DNA of 64,000 nt from assembly GCA_903826575.1 (NCBI GenBank), contig CAIKEU010000013.1, positions 1 through 64,000 on the forward strand. The letters run 5' to 3'. Shown in pieces: positions 1 to 8,952 of this stretch. The position numbers and the translations under genes were made by a program. The notes beneath the pieces were generated by a model, which ran no database searches, had not been told where the DNA came from, and saw only the letters and a program-made list of their open reading frames with translations. Position 1 is the first letter of the stretch. Each line of letters opens with the position of its first letter. The DNA is from an uncultured bacterium (GTDB taxonomy: Bacteria > Actinomycetota > Actinomycetes > S36-B12 > CAIYMF01).

Positions 1-1
1 C

Positions 2-112
2 GAACTCACCATCAACCCCGACAAAGACAGCCAACCCCGCGGCCTCAAACCAGGACCCCAACCAGGCAACAAAAAAGGCGGCATGCCCAAAGGATTCACA
101 TTCAAAAAATAA
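2..112 (+). CDS. C-terminal end of a protein truncated by the window edge (…ELTINPDKDSQPRGLKPGPQPGNKKGGMPKGFTFKK*)
   Basis: Open frame from base 2 to TAA at 110-112; no family recognised. Confidence 0.5.
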   Translation, partial: ELTINPDKDSQPRGLKPGPQPGNKKGGMPKGFTFKK

Positions 113-129
113 GAATGTCCCGGGACATT
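103..129 (-). terminator. Rho-independent terminator downstream of tRNA-Arg
   Basis: Perfect palindrome AATGTCCCGGGACATT (114-129), followed on the minus strand by CTTATTTTTTG. Confidence 0.75.
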
Positions 130-135
130 ACAAAG

Positions 136-208
136 CGCGCCCGAGAGGATTCGAACCTCTAACCTTCTGATCCGTAGTCAGATGCTCTATCCGTTGAGCT
201 ACGGGCGC
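136..208 (-). tRNA. tRNA-Arg (anticodon ACG)
   Basis: Minus strand GCGCCCGTAGCTCAACGGATAGAGCATCTGACTACGGATCAGAAGGTTAGAGGTTCGAATCCTCTCGGGCGC; 7-bp acceptor, loop CTACGGA, T-arm GGTTCGAATCC. Confidence 0.95.
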
Positions 209-306
209 AGTGTCGCCGACTATCCATGGCAACTTGGAGAGTTTAGCCAGTGTTCACCCGTTATCGGAAATCGGGTCCCGAAAGCCTAGAGCCCCAGCTG
301 TGGAGC

Positions 307-1347
307 CTAGGAGAGCGAAAGATCGACGACCGTCATACCCGCCGAGGTAGCCGGCAGACCCATGACCGCAATCGCTGCACCCGCCTCACCCAAACCGATT
401 ACTCGGCTGACAAGCGCCGACGGATCCACCCGGCCACTGGCCACCAATTCCAGCATCGCTGGATAGTCAGTGGCGGGCATTCCATGGCTACCGAGTAGCT
501 CGAGTTCGCGGGCGATCACTCGTCCCATCGGCACCGCCGTGTCAGCGGCGTCCTCAAGCATCAAACCGACCTGTACGTGACGGCCAAGTACCCGCAAACA
601 CTCAACGGAAGCCCGCATCGTTGGGATCGAACCAAGTGCGTCTATAGACACGTGTGCGCCACCATCCGTTGCTGCGACGACCGCGGCCACCACATTGTCC
701 GCACCTTTGATGCAGACCTCGGCCCCGAAACGACTCGCAGCCTCGAGCGCATCGTCCGAGATGTCGACGGCCACAACCCGCGCACCGAGTGCGGCACCGA
801 TCTGAATCGCCGAAAGCCCAACGCCACCAGCCCCATGTACGACCAGCCACTCACCGGCCGCGATCCGCCCGCGTGCAACAACCGCGCGATACGCCGTGGC
901 GAATCGACATCCCAGTGAGGCTGCCGCAATGAAGTCAATCGACTCCGGCAACGCAACGAGATTCGCATCTGCAAACGGAACTGCGACGTACTCGGCGAAC
1001 GAACCCCATGACGTAAACCCAGGCTGCTGCTGAGCTAAACACACCTGCAGGTTTCCGGACGCGCAGACATCACACGCGCCGCAGCCAAGAGCGAACGGCA
1101 CAGCTACCCGATCGCCGACCGACCAACGAGCCACCGCAGAGCCAACTTCCGCGATCACACCCGCGTACTCATGCCCCGGAACCATCGGCAGCGGTGACGG
1201 ATCATGACCCATCCATGCATGCCAATCCGAACGGCAGACGCCCGTCGCCGCGACCTTCACGATCACACCATCGGGAGCACACGTCGGCTCCGGCACATCG
1301 GTGAGAACTGGCTCGACGCCATACGCATCGAAGATGACTGCCTTCAT
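307..1347 (-). CDS. Zinc-dependent alcohol dehydrogenase family protein
   Basis: MKAVIFDAYGVEPVLTDVPEP…GHEYAGVIAEVGS…GCGACDVCASGNLQVC…VVHGAGGVGLSAIQIG; start moved inward from the ORF-track start. Confidence 0.85.
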   Translation of the reverse strand: MKAVIFDAYGVEPVLTDVPEPTCAPDGVIVKVAATGVCRSDWHAWMGHDPSPLPMVPGHEYAGVIAEVGSAVARWSVGDRVAVPFALGCGACDVCASGNLQVCLAQQQPGFTSWGSFAEYVAVPFADANLVALPESIDFIAAASLGCRFATAYRAVVARGRIAAGEWLVVHGAGGVGLSAIQIGAALGARVVAVDISDDALEAASRFGAEVCIKGADNVVAAVVAATDGGAHVSIDALGSIPTMRASVECLRVLGRHVQVGLMLEDAADTAVPMGRVIARELELLGSHGMPATDYPAMLELVASGRVDPSALVSRVIGLGEAGAAIAVMGLPATSAGMTVVDLSLS

Positions 1348-1505
1348 GCCCCAAGCATGCCCTACACAGCGGCAACCCCATCGCCTAGATGGAGGGGATC
1401 CGTCCGGTCGACGGGCCCGAATCCACAGCGTTGTGACACGAGGCGCCGCCCACCATGAAGTCAGCGATCTCGGCGGACATAGCACAGATGCTATAATTTC
1501 TTCGA

Positions 1506-1838
1506 GTGCCGCGACGCTACGAAATTCACCTCTCTAAACAAGTGGCCAGTTGTTATCAGACGCTAACGACTCGGGACCGAGCCTTTGCTGACAGAGCTTT
1601 CGATCGCCTCGAAGAATTAGGACCACAGCTTCGGATGCCTCATTCGAGAGCGATAGGAAAAGGAGTTTTTGAGTTGCGATTCAGCTGTGAACAAGTTGCC
1701 AGGAGGGTGACGTACGTTTTCGAATCCGAGTCCAACATCATCACACTGACAACATTTCGCAAACAGAGGGACTCCGAACCGAGCCAGCTCGAGCGCGCAT
1801 ATAGAGCGTCAGATCGACTACGAGGGGATGCTCGATGA
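1506..1838 (+). CDS. Type II toxin-antitoxin system RelE/HigB-like toxin
   Basis: Small basic protein with LGPQLRMPHSRAIGKGVFELRF…RVTYVFE…TFRKQ; overlaps the XRE antitoxin by ATGA. Confidence 0.8.
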   Translation: MPRRYEIHLSKQVASCYQTLTTRDRAFADRAFDRLEELGPQLRMPHSRAIGKGVFELRFSCEQVARRVTYVFESESNIITLTTFRKQRDSEPSQLERAYRASDRLRGDAR

Positions 1839-2149
1839 AGACGACGAGCCTGAAGGACATTCGCCATGCAAGCCCGCCACCAGACGGGGATGAATACAAA
1901 CTCGCATACGTCGAGGCTGATCTTGCCGGACGGCTTGCGGAGTTGGTGTACACGTTGCGAACTGCTGCCGGATTGACGCAGACCGAACTCGCCAGACGCA
2001 TGGGCACAACACAGTCATCGATTGCCCGGCTGGAGGGTGCGGCTCACGTGCCAACACTCGATGTTCTCGTTCGACTCGGGGCAGCAACCGGCACCCCCAT
2101 CGCCATCAACACCTCAAAGGGCCACACGGTTCACTTAAATACCGCGTGA
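1835..2149 (+). CDS. XRE-family antitoxin (HigA-like)
   Basis: HTH: LRTAAGLTQTELARRMGTTQSSIARLEGAAHVPTLDVLVRLGAATG. Confidence 0.85.
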   Translation: MKTTSLKDIRHASPPPDGDEYKLAYVEADLAGRLAELVYTLRTAAGLTQTELARRMGTTQSSIARLEGAAHVPTLDVLVRLGAATGTPIAINTSKGHTVHLNTA

Positions 2150-2176
2150 GGCAAACAACTGAAAGTCGTTCAACAT

Positions 2177-2533
2177 TTAGAGCCAGAAGATTTGGTCTGC
2201 CAACGCCTGGACATCTGGGCGGGCCCGCGTCACTTCATCCAAACGATTACTCAGTGAACCGATGCCTCGCTTGGATCGAGGCCAAGTGGAATCCGAGGTG
2301 AAGAGTAGGCCGTAATGCGACCGTCCCTCCGCCTGCCACCCCCGTCGAATTCGCATGAATCCCGGCACGTCGTTGGTGAGCAAAGCCCGTTGATCAGAAA
2401 CTGCCCATTCGAGGACGCCGTCATCAGGCTCCGTCTCCAGCCCGACTTCATTCGCAGCGACGACGTCGAATCCACGTTCACGAAGGATCCGGGCGATCAG
2501 CGGCGAGTAGTGATGATCAAGCAACAAGTTCAC
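2177..2533 (-). CDS. PIN-like (DUF5615/VapC45-type) putative toxin
   Basis: MNLLLDHHYSPLIARILRERGFDV…LLTNDVPGF; overlaps upstream partner by ATGA. Confidence 0.7.
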   Translation of the reverse strand: MNLLLDHHYSPLIARILRERGFDVVAANEVGLETEPDDGVLEWAVSDQRALLTNDVPGFMRIRRGWQAEGRSHYGLLFTSDSTWPRSKRGIGSLSNRLDEVTRARPDVQALADQIFWL

Positions 2534-2958
2534 GCCAGAACAGCCTGCTCGCGCTCCCAGCGTGCTCGCTCCTGATCTTCAATCTTTGCCGCCCACATAA
2601 TTTCGGCATCGATTTCAGCTTGAAAATCGCCGTAGTAGGACATGGCGGCACGAACTGAGCTTGCCGGGATCTCCATGATTTCCGCGACTTCTTCGACGCC
2701 ACCATCCGCATCCCTAACCTGGCTCACCACCTGACGCACCGCCAGGCGCGTCCCCACCAGCATCGGCTCGCGTCTGTCTGACGATCCCAAACGAAATCGA
2801 ATCAGCGGGTGATGCTCCATTCGCAACGCCTCGGCGAGCATTCGCTCAACCAAACTATTTCTGGACTCATTCGACGATTCGGCCAGGTCGTCGAGTAACG
2901 AACACGTCGTGGCAGATAAGCGAAAAGATCGAGGCACGGATTGAGTCGAATCAGCCAT
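2530..2958 (-). CDS. DUF433-like antitoxin, partner of the PIN-like protein
   Basis: EPMLVGTRLAVRQVV…DGGVEEVAEIMEIPASSVRAAMSYYGDFQAEID; alternative ATG at 2967. Confidence 0.65.
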   Translation of the reverse strand: MADSTQSVPRSFRLSATTCSLLDDLAESSNESRNSLVERMLAEALRMEHHPLIRFRLGSSDRREPMLVGTRLAVRQVVSQVRDADGGVEEVAEIMEIPASSVRAAMSYYGDFQAEIDAEIMWAAKIEDQERARWEREQAVLA

Positions 2959-2991
2959 GTATCGCATTGTAATACAACGTAGCGACGCTCA

Positions 2992-3110
2992 GCGGAGGCG
3001 GAGGGATCCGTCGAGCCTTTGGCTCTCCTCCCAAATCCCGCGCTTCAACTCAGAAATGAGTTAGGGGATCCCCGAAGGGATCCCCATAGTCATGGCGGAG
3101 GCGGAGGGAT
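2992..3110. repeat. 16-bp direct repeat of the tRNA-Ser(GCT) 3' end (2992-3007 and 3095-3110) flanking a chain of hairpins
   Basis: gcggaggcggagggat is identical at both positions; period 103 bp. Confidence 0.85.
3064..3085 (-). terminator. Stable C(UUCG)G tetraloop hairpin just downstream of tRNA-Ser(GCT); terminator or processing element
   Basis: Minus strand GGGGATCCC-TTCG-GGGATCCCC; no U-tract directly after it. Confidence 0.5.
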
Positions 3111-3185
3111 TTGAACCCTCGATGGGCTTGTGACCCAAACCCGCTTAGCAGGCGGGCGCCATAGACCGGGCTAGGCGACGCCTCC
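3093..3185 (-). tRNA. tRNA-Ser (anticodon GCT), CCA encoded
   Basis: Minus strand GGAGGCGTCGCC…CTGCTAA…GGGTTCAAATCCCTCCGCCTCCGCCA with long variable arm. Confidence 0.95.
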
Positions 3186-3467
3186 ACGCCACCCTTCGCA
3201 GAGCAGCCCGCCTAGGTTACCCGAACTTGCGCAGCAAACCGAACCCGCGTCACCCCATCGCATACCCAATCCACACCCATCATGAGCGTGCGGCTGTACG
3301 GAGACAGAAACTAACCTCGCGCACACACTCGAGCGTGGAGGTGCGCAGATGCAGGAGCGCAAATAAAAGCGCAGCGCAGCGGTCGCCGAGGCGACCGCGA
3401 GCAGCAAGTCCTTTGCGCTCCGCAACTGCGGACCTTCGCGCGAAGCGCACCCCGCGGAGCGGAAGAC

Positions 3468-5432
3468 CTACTTGAAGATCTCCTCGCGGAACTGCTCGCG
3501 CTCCTCCACGGCCGCCTTGATCCGAACCAGCTGTTCATCACTGATGTCCATGTCAAAGACCTCACGGATGAAGTCGGCAAGATCGGGCCGGTAGTCGTGG
3601 GCCCACGCCTTGAACGCGCCTGGAATCTGCGCGTTCTTCATGTCGATCAAGAGCTGATAGAACGACGTCACCGGACGCCAGCGCATAGACGGCAACACAC
3701 CCCGGGGCGAGAAGTCCTCCGGCGTCGGCTCGATCGCAGGACGCTTAGGGCCAAGCCAATCAGGTCGCTTCACCAAAAGTTCCGGCGAGAACTTGGTGAC
3801 ACCATCGTTGTCGTGACTGAGCAACACGTACTTCACTGATTCGCGATTAGGAAGAGCAGAGAACTGCTCGTAATCGTTCACCACTGCGATCAGGTGCTTG
3901 TCCACGTCAGGCCGCTCCGGCCCCGTCACCTGATGCATCCACTTACTACCAGCCGGCGTCCCAATCCACAGCGCACGATCGATTCCGAGTGCCTCAACGC
4001 CGAGTGTGCCCCAGTCGATCAAAACGTTCTGAGATGTCCACGCACCTAACGACTCACCAAAGAGCACAACCTTGGGCCGATCCTGCGGCGCCATTTCCCG
4101 CAGCTTCTCAAAGATGCGAAGCCACAGAAGTCGATTCTGCTCACGCGCATCTTCAATCTTTCCAAGGGATAACGGTGACGGGCGCTTCGAGTACTGCAAG
4201 GTCACCGAAGCCATATCTCCGCGCGTCATGTACTGAGCACATGCGATTGCAACGTAATTCACGTAACCCGAACCCGTTGGCGAACACAGCATCAGCATCG
4301 AACGCGACCACGCGTCAGTTCGATCCATCTCAGCCAGCGCGAGTTCTACTCGCTCGCTCGGAGTAGGCGCGGAATCCAACCCGACAAATACCTGGATAGG
4401 AAGCGCGCGCGCGTCTTCATGCATCACCGTCTTAATCGAAAGCTCTGGGCGCGCACGACCGTCAAACTCGTTCGGCTTGGTTTCCATCTTTTCGGGTCGG
4501 ACAAATGTGATGGCGTGACGACGACCCTCACGGCCCATCGACTGCCACGACACCAAACTTTCCGGGTCGCCGCTAATCATGGGATTGGTCCACAGACCAG
4601 CTGCGCTGTCGTCCATACCTTCTTCGAACTTAGCCGAACCGGCGTCGATTCCGTTCATCGCTCTGTCCCACAGTTGATGCGTCGCAAAGGCAACCCCACC
4701 GAGCATGGCCAAGTGGCCAATGCGTCGCCACGCATCCTCGCTGCCAGGCAGTGCCTTACCTGCGTAGAGACCGAACTTCTCTGCTGCCTTTCGCTCGCCA
4801 ACAGCTAGCCCGCCCAGGACGAGCATGACGCCTGCACTTGCAGCTACCGCCGTGTACGAGTCGTTGAACGCCGGAGCTACGTCGTCACCCTTGGGAACCT
4901 CGCGCTGCCGTTTGGTTTCAAGACCGGCCGCGACAATGAGACCAAGGGGAATCGCCAGCGGAATTCGGGCAAGTTTTCCGTCAGCCTCAAAAGCTTCATC
5001 GAAACCAGACGTAACGGTGTGACCGGCCGAGAGCACGGTCGCGGAAATCCCCGTAACGCCATATCGCCATGCAACATGGCGGGCAGTCGCACGCCACAAC
5101 GGCTCGGGGTCTTGAAACGGCAACGCCTTGACGATTGCAAAGCCGGTCGGAATTGCCGCGAGATCAAGCAGAAAAGTTGCTGCCTGCTCGCGATCGCGGA
5201 GAGTCCACGAGTCTGGCAACGGTAGAGACGGTGCGAGCACAGATCCGGCCCAGTCGATGGAGTCCTGGGCAACCACTGTCAGCAGGAAGTGAGTTCCAAC
5301 AGCCAGCCCGGAGATAATGCCTTGATCAAGTGGAGTTCGCTTGGACAGCGATGCGGAGAAGGTTCCCGGCGCAGCGGCCGCCGCAACGCCGAGACCGACC
5401 TGCGTACCTCGATCAACGACCTCGTAAGCCAT
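3468..5432 (-). CDS. Membrane alpha/beta-hydrolase (Abhydrolase_9 with N-terminal membrane domain type)
   Basis: N-terminal TM segments; VVLFGESLGAWTSQN nucleophile elbow in the C-terminal half. Confidence 0.8.
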   Translation of the reverse strand: MAYEVVDRGTQVGLGVAAAAAPGTFSASLSKRTPLDQGIISGLAVGTHFLLTVVAQDSIDWAGSVLAPSLPLPDSWTLRDREQAATFLLDLAAIPTGFAIVKALPFQDPEPLWRATARHVAWRYGVTGISATVLSAGHTVTSGFDEAFEADGKLARIPLAIPLGLIVAAGLETKRQREVPKGDDVAPAFNDSYTAVAASAGVMLVLGGLAVGERKAAEKFGLYAGKALPGSEDAWRRIGHLAMLGGVAFATHQLWDRAMNGIDAGSAKFEEGMDDSAAGLWTNPMISGDPESLVSWQSMGREGRRHAITFVRPEKMETKPNEFDGRARPELSIKTVMHEDARALPIQVFVGLDSAPTPSERVELALAEMDRTDAWSRSMLMLCSPTGSGYVNYVAIACAQYMTRGDMASVTLQYSKRPSPLSLGKIEDAREQNRLLWLRIFEKLREMAPQDRPKVVLFGESLGAWTSQNVLIDWGTLGVEALGIDRALWIGTPAGSKWMHQVTGPERPDVDKHLIAVVNDYEQFSALPNRESVKYVLLSHDNDGVTKFSPELLVKRPDWLGPKRPAIEPTPEDFSPRGVLPSMRWRPVTSFYQLLIDMKNAQIPGAFKAWAHDYRPDLADFIREVFDMDISDEQLVRIKAAVEEREQFREEIFK

Positions 5433-5591
5433 GACTGCCCTTTGCTTGTGCGACATCAACTACATGGAACTTAGGCCATGGGGGCTGACGTTTGCTACGG
5501 CAGTTAGCCACTTTGGAACTCGAGTCCATCCGCACCAACCACGCTAGGGTTCTTCAACCGAGGTTTTCCATCAACCACCCAAGGAGTACGC

Positions 5592-6383
5592 GTGCATGTA
5601 CTGGGGCGGCTCGCTGCGCTGGTTGCCCTCGTGGCCGGTGTGGTTATCGGCTCCCTAGTTGGCGGTACTGTCGGTGGAATTGTTGGCGTCCTCATCGCAA
5701 TGATGGGATTTCAGGGCCTCACCCTCGGCGTTGACGGCTGGAAGTACGTCTCGGCAGCGCTCGCCACCACCGGCGGCTTAGCCCTCATCGCGTGGCGCCA
5801 CGGGGTTAACGCGACCGATCTCGGCCTTGGCCATGCGACGTGGATCACCGGAATAATCTGGTCCGTCGCAATCATTGCGGGTATAGGAATCGTGATCGGC
5901 TTTGCCGGGCGTCACCCAAAAACGCAGCCCCTCTTCGCCGATGAACGCAACGACACTTCCGGAGTGATCGCCGCGCGAAGGGCACTGCTTGATATTCCAT
6001 TCGGCACCGTTCTGGTCGAAGAGTTCGCCTTTCGCGGTGTCATGCTCGCACTCGTCACCGTTCTATACGGATCTATGTGGGCAGTGGTGATCACCTCCGT
6101 CCTGTTTGGTTTGTGGCACGTCGCCCCAGCACTTGAGATGCACGAAGCGCATCAGGCAACATCAGGATCACCGTGGCCGACAGTCCTTTCCACCGTGCTG
6201 TTCACAGGCCTGGCCGGAGCGTTCTGGGCAGCCCTGCGCCTCTTCACCGGCAGCCTCTTTCCACCATCCGCCTTCCACTGGGCGGCGAATGGGACGGGTG
6301 TTCTCGTCGGCTGGTTCGTTGCCCGAACTCGAAAGGTCACCCACGCGTTCGGCCACGACGATGAGCCGACCGAAGATCACTAG
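5592..6383 (+). CDS. CPBP family intramembrane glutamic endopeptidase
   Basis: VEEFAFRG motif and FGLWHVAPALE, multiple TM segments. Confidence 0.85.
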   Translation: MHVLGRLAALVALVAGVVIGSLVGGTVGGIVGVLIAMMGFQGLTLGVDGWKYVSAALATTGGLALIAWRHGVNATDLGLGHATWITGIIWSVAIIAGIGIVIGFAGRHPKTQPLFADERNDTSGVIAARRALLDIPFGTVLVEEFAFRGVMLALVTVLYGSMWAVVITSVLFGLWHVAPALEMHEAHQATSGSPWPTVLSTVLFTGLAGAFWAALRLFTGSLFPPSAFHWAANGTGVLVGWFVARTRKVTHAFGHDDEPTEDH

Positions 6384-6398
6384 GCCATAATCAGCCGC

Positions 6399-6965
6399 AT
6401 GACCTTGCGCGGAAATATCAGCCCCGAAAAGCCCCTGCTCGTCGTCGCCCTTGAGGAAGAAGCACAGCACTTCCCCGACGACTTGCCCATCCTGTTTCTC
6501 GGGGTTGGCAAGGTGAACGCAGGAATTCGTCTCGCTGAGGTCCTGGCCGTTAGTAAGCCATCAGAAATCGTCAACATTGGCACCGCCGGTGGGCTCAGGC
6601 CCGGTATCGACGGTATCCACGACATCGGCATTGTGATGCAGCACGATCTCAACGATGACGTGATCTTCTCTCTGGTGAACCGATACTTCGGTCAGCCGAT
6701 CACGATCAAGGACGGGCCGACCCTGGCCACCGGCGACAATTTCGTAACTGATCCGGTCAAACATGCCGAGCTAGCAGAACACGCACACATGGTCGATATG
6801 GAGGGCTACGCAGTCGTCGTAGCCGCTCAGCGCTCTGGCGTGCCAGTAAGACTCATCAAGATCGTGAGCGACGAGGCCAATGCCGCCTCGGTACGCACCT
6901 GGAAAGAGACTGTTGAAGACAATTCACGCCTGCTCGGCGATTGGATCCGCACAAACTTGCTGTAG
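6399..6965 (+). CDS. Nucleoside phosphorylase-like / MTA-SAH nucleosidase-like protein
   Basis: LGVGKVNAGIRLAEVL…NIGTAGGL…VDMEGYAVVVAA…VSDEAN. Confidence 0.75.
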   Translation: MTLRGNISPEKPLLVVALEEEAQHFPDDLPILFLGVGKVNAGIRLAEVLAVSKPSEIVNIGTAGGLRPGIDGIHDIGIVMQHDLNDDVIFSLVNRYFGQPITIKDGPTLATGDNFVTDPVKHAELAEHAHMVDMEGYAVVVAAQRSGVPVRLIKIVSDEANAASVRTWKETVEDNSRLLGDWIRTNLL

Positions 6966-6972
6966 TTGCGCC

Positions 6973-7845
6973 TCAGCCTCGACGGATTGGGCGGGTCATG
7001 CAGGTGGGCCCGCCTTCCCCCTTATCACTTTCGCTGGATGCGAAGGTGTGTACGTCAATTCCCTTGGCGCGCAGGGCATCAGCAGTTCGCTTGTTACGCT
7101 CGCCCATCACGACCACGCCGGGTGACGTCGCGAGGATATTCGTCCCAAGCGTGATGTACTCCTCATCGTCCACGTTTACCCACTCGATTCCTCGACGAGT
7201 TAGTGAACGCAGCAACGCAACAGGTGCGAGCTTTTCGTAGACGACAGCGAGGTCTTCACGAACCGGCGAAATGACAGACATCAGGTGGAGGCAGTACTCC
7301 GGCCCGAGATCGTGAGGTAGATCGAAAACCTCGACCCCAACTCCGTCCCCAGCCAGGATGCCGCGCATCTGATCAACGGCTTCCTCGTTCGTTCGGTAGC
7401 TGCGACCGATGGCCACCGTCGTCTCATCGAGCCAGAACATGTCGCCAGCATCGGCCGTCGCATCCCCAACTAACTGTCCGATCGTGGGCACGCCCGCAGA
7501 CTCGAGATCTGCGATCAGGTGCTTAGCTTCACCGCGACGAGCTGGCTTGGCAGCAGTCAGCGAGATCGAACCAGAGGGAGCGACGAAGACCGGGTCGTAG
7601 ACGAACACAGCGTCAGGCAGCCCATCAACCGCAGCAAACTCGACCACCTCGCAGCCGAGGCTACTCAAGGTCGCGACGAAGGCCGCATGCTGCTCGGCAA
7701 GCAGCGCTAGGTCAGGGGTCTGCCAGTGCGCAGCCTCGTACTGATCGAGAATGCTCTGGCTCGAATCACCGATCAGGGGGGTGCGCACAGCAACCCGCTT
7801 AAGGTCGGCAACCGACGAACTCACTCCATAAACCGAGCTGCTCAT
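6973..7845 (-). CDS. Dimethylarginine dimethylaminohydrolase / amidinotransferase family
   Basis: FVYDPVFVAPSGSISLTAAKPARRGE…GDATADAGDMFWLDETTVAIGRSYRTNEEAV…HLMSVISPV. Confidence 0.8.
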   Translation of the reverse strand: MSSSVYGVSSSVADLKRVAVRTPLIGDSSQSILDQYEAAHWQTPDLALLAEQHAAFVATLSSLGCEVVEFAAVDGLPDAVFVYDPVFVAPSGSISLTAAKPARRGEAKHLIADLESAGVPTIGQLVGDATADAGDMFWLDETTVAIGRSYRTNEEAVDQMRGILAGDGVGVEVFDLPHDLGPEYCLHLMSVISPVREDLAVVYEKLAPVALLRSLTRRGIEWVNVDDEEYITLGTNILATSPGVVVMGERNKRTADALRAKGIDVHTFASSESDKGEGGPTCMTRPIRRG

Positions 7846-8002
7846 GTTCTACCCCTCACACCAGTGACGATGACGACCGCAGACCAGTGTTCGGCGTCGT
7901 GGGACAGCCTGTCAGATCGCAGCGATTACATCCACAAGCACGCATCGGTCGGCCAGTGCCAGCCCATTCGGATCATGAGTCCACAAGCACTAGGGTCTTC
8001 AT

Positions 8003-8941
8003 GTGATTGTGTCCGTAGCCGCAAGCCCCAGCCTTGATCGCACCCTCGTCGTGGATGAGGTTGTAGTGGGCCAGATTCACCGTCCCCATGAAGCGTGCTC
8101 GGTCGCCGGCGGTAAAGGTCTCAATGTCGCGCGTGCCGCTCGCGCCCTCGGCAACGAGGTTGTCGCCATCGCAATCTTGGGCGGACCGACCGGCGGGGTC
8201 GTGCGCTCGCTGCTCGACCGCGATGGCGTCATTGCCAACACAGTTCCAGGTGCAGGAAACACGCGCACGTGTACGTCGATCGGCTCATCATCAGACGGCC
8301 GTCTTACCGAGTTCTACGAACCAGCCACACCCGTCAACGAACGTGAATGGCGTGAGCTTGAGCAGCGCGTGGACGACGAAATGGATCGACGTCCTAGTTG
8401 GCTGACGATCTCTGGATCGATGCCCGCCGGTGCACCGACTGACGCCGTCGCGCGGCTCACGTTGCTCGCTCATAACCGCGGCGTCCGCGTCGCTGTCGAC
8501 ACACATGGGCCGGCCTTGAGTGCTGCACTCGAACAGCACCCCGACATCGTCAAGGTCAACGTCCACGAGGCGGCAGCCGTTTTAGGGTTGGCTACGAACG
8601 ATGCGCTCGATGCCCGGCAAGCCGCCCAACTGCTGCATGACCGTCGCGAGCATGGTTGGCTCACGGTCGTCACAGCCGGTACGCAAGGTGCCTACGCCAT
8701 CGCCGATGGTCCGATGTGGCACGTTGCCGCCGGTACGCAAGGTGCGTTTCCAGTAGGCAGCGGTGACAGCTTCTTAGCCGGTCTTGTTGTCGGGCTGCGT
8801 GAGAGTTCGAACGACATTGGATTCGCTCTTGCCTTGGCCACTGCGGCAGCCGGTGCGAACGCTCAAACCCCGGGGCCGGCGCTATTCGATGCGATCGCAG
8901 CCCGCGCCGCAACGCCAGAGATACGCGTAGTCGAACTGTAA
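8003..8941 (+). CDS. PfkB-family hexose kinase (1-phosphofructokinase / tagatose-6-phosphate kinase type)
   Basis: ASPSLDRTL…GGKGLNVARAARALG…VGSGDSFLAGLVVGL. Confidence 0.85.
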   Translation: MIVSVAASPSLDRTLVVDEVVVGQIHRPHEACSVAGGKGLNVARAARALGNEVVAIAILGGPTGGVVRSLLDRDGVIANTVPGAGNTRTCTSIGSSSDGRLTEFYEPATPVNEREWRELEQRVDDEMDRRPSWLTISGSMPAGAPTDAVARLTLLAHNRGVRVAVDTHGPALSAALEQHPDIVKVNVHEAAAVLGLATNDALDARQAAQLLHDRREHGWLTVVTAGTQGAYAIADGPMWHVAAGTQGAFPVGSGDSFLAGLVVGLRESSNDIGFALALATAAAGANAQTPGPALFDAIAARAATPEIRVVEL

Positions 8942-8952
8942 ACGTCGGTCGA

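Noticed and set aside
2992-3185. Genomic island inserted at tRNA-Ser(GCT) delimited by tail repeats
   Set aside because: The repeats are only 103 bp apart, no integrase is present, and the same design recurs at another tRNA-Ser; kept as a repeat observation instead
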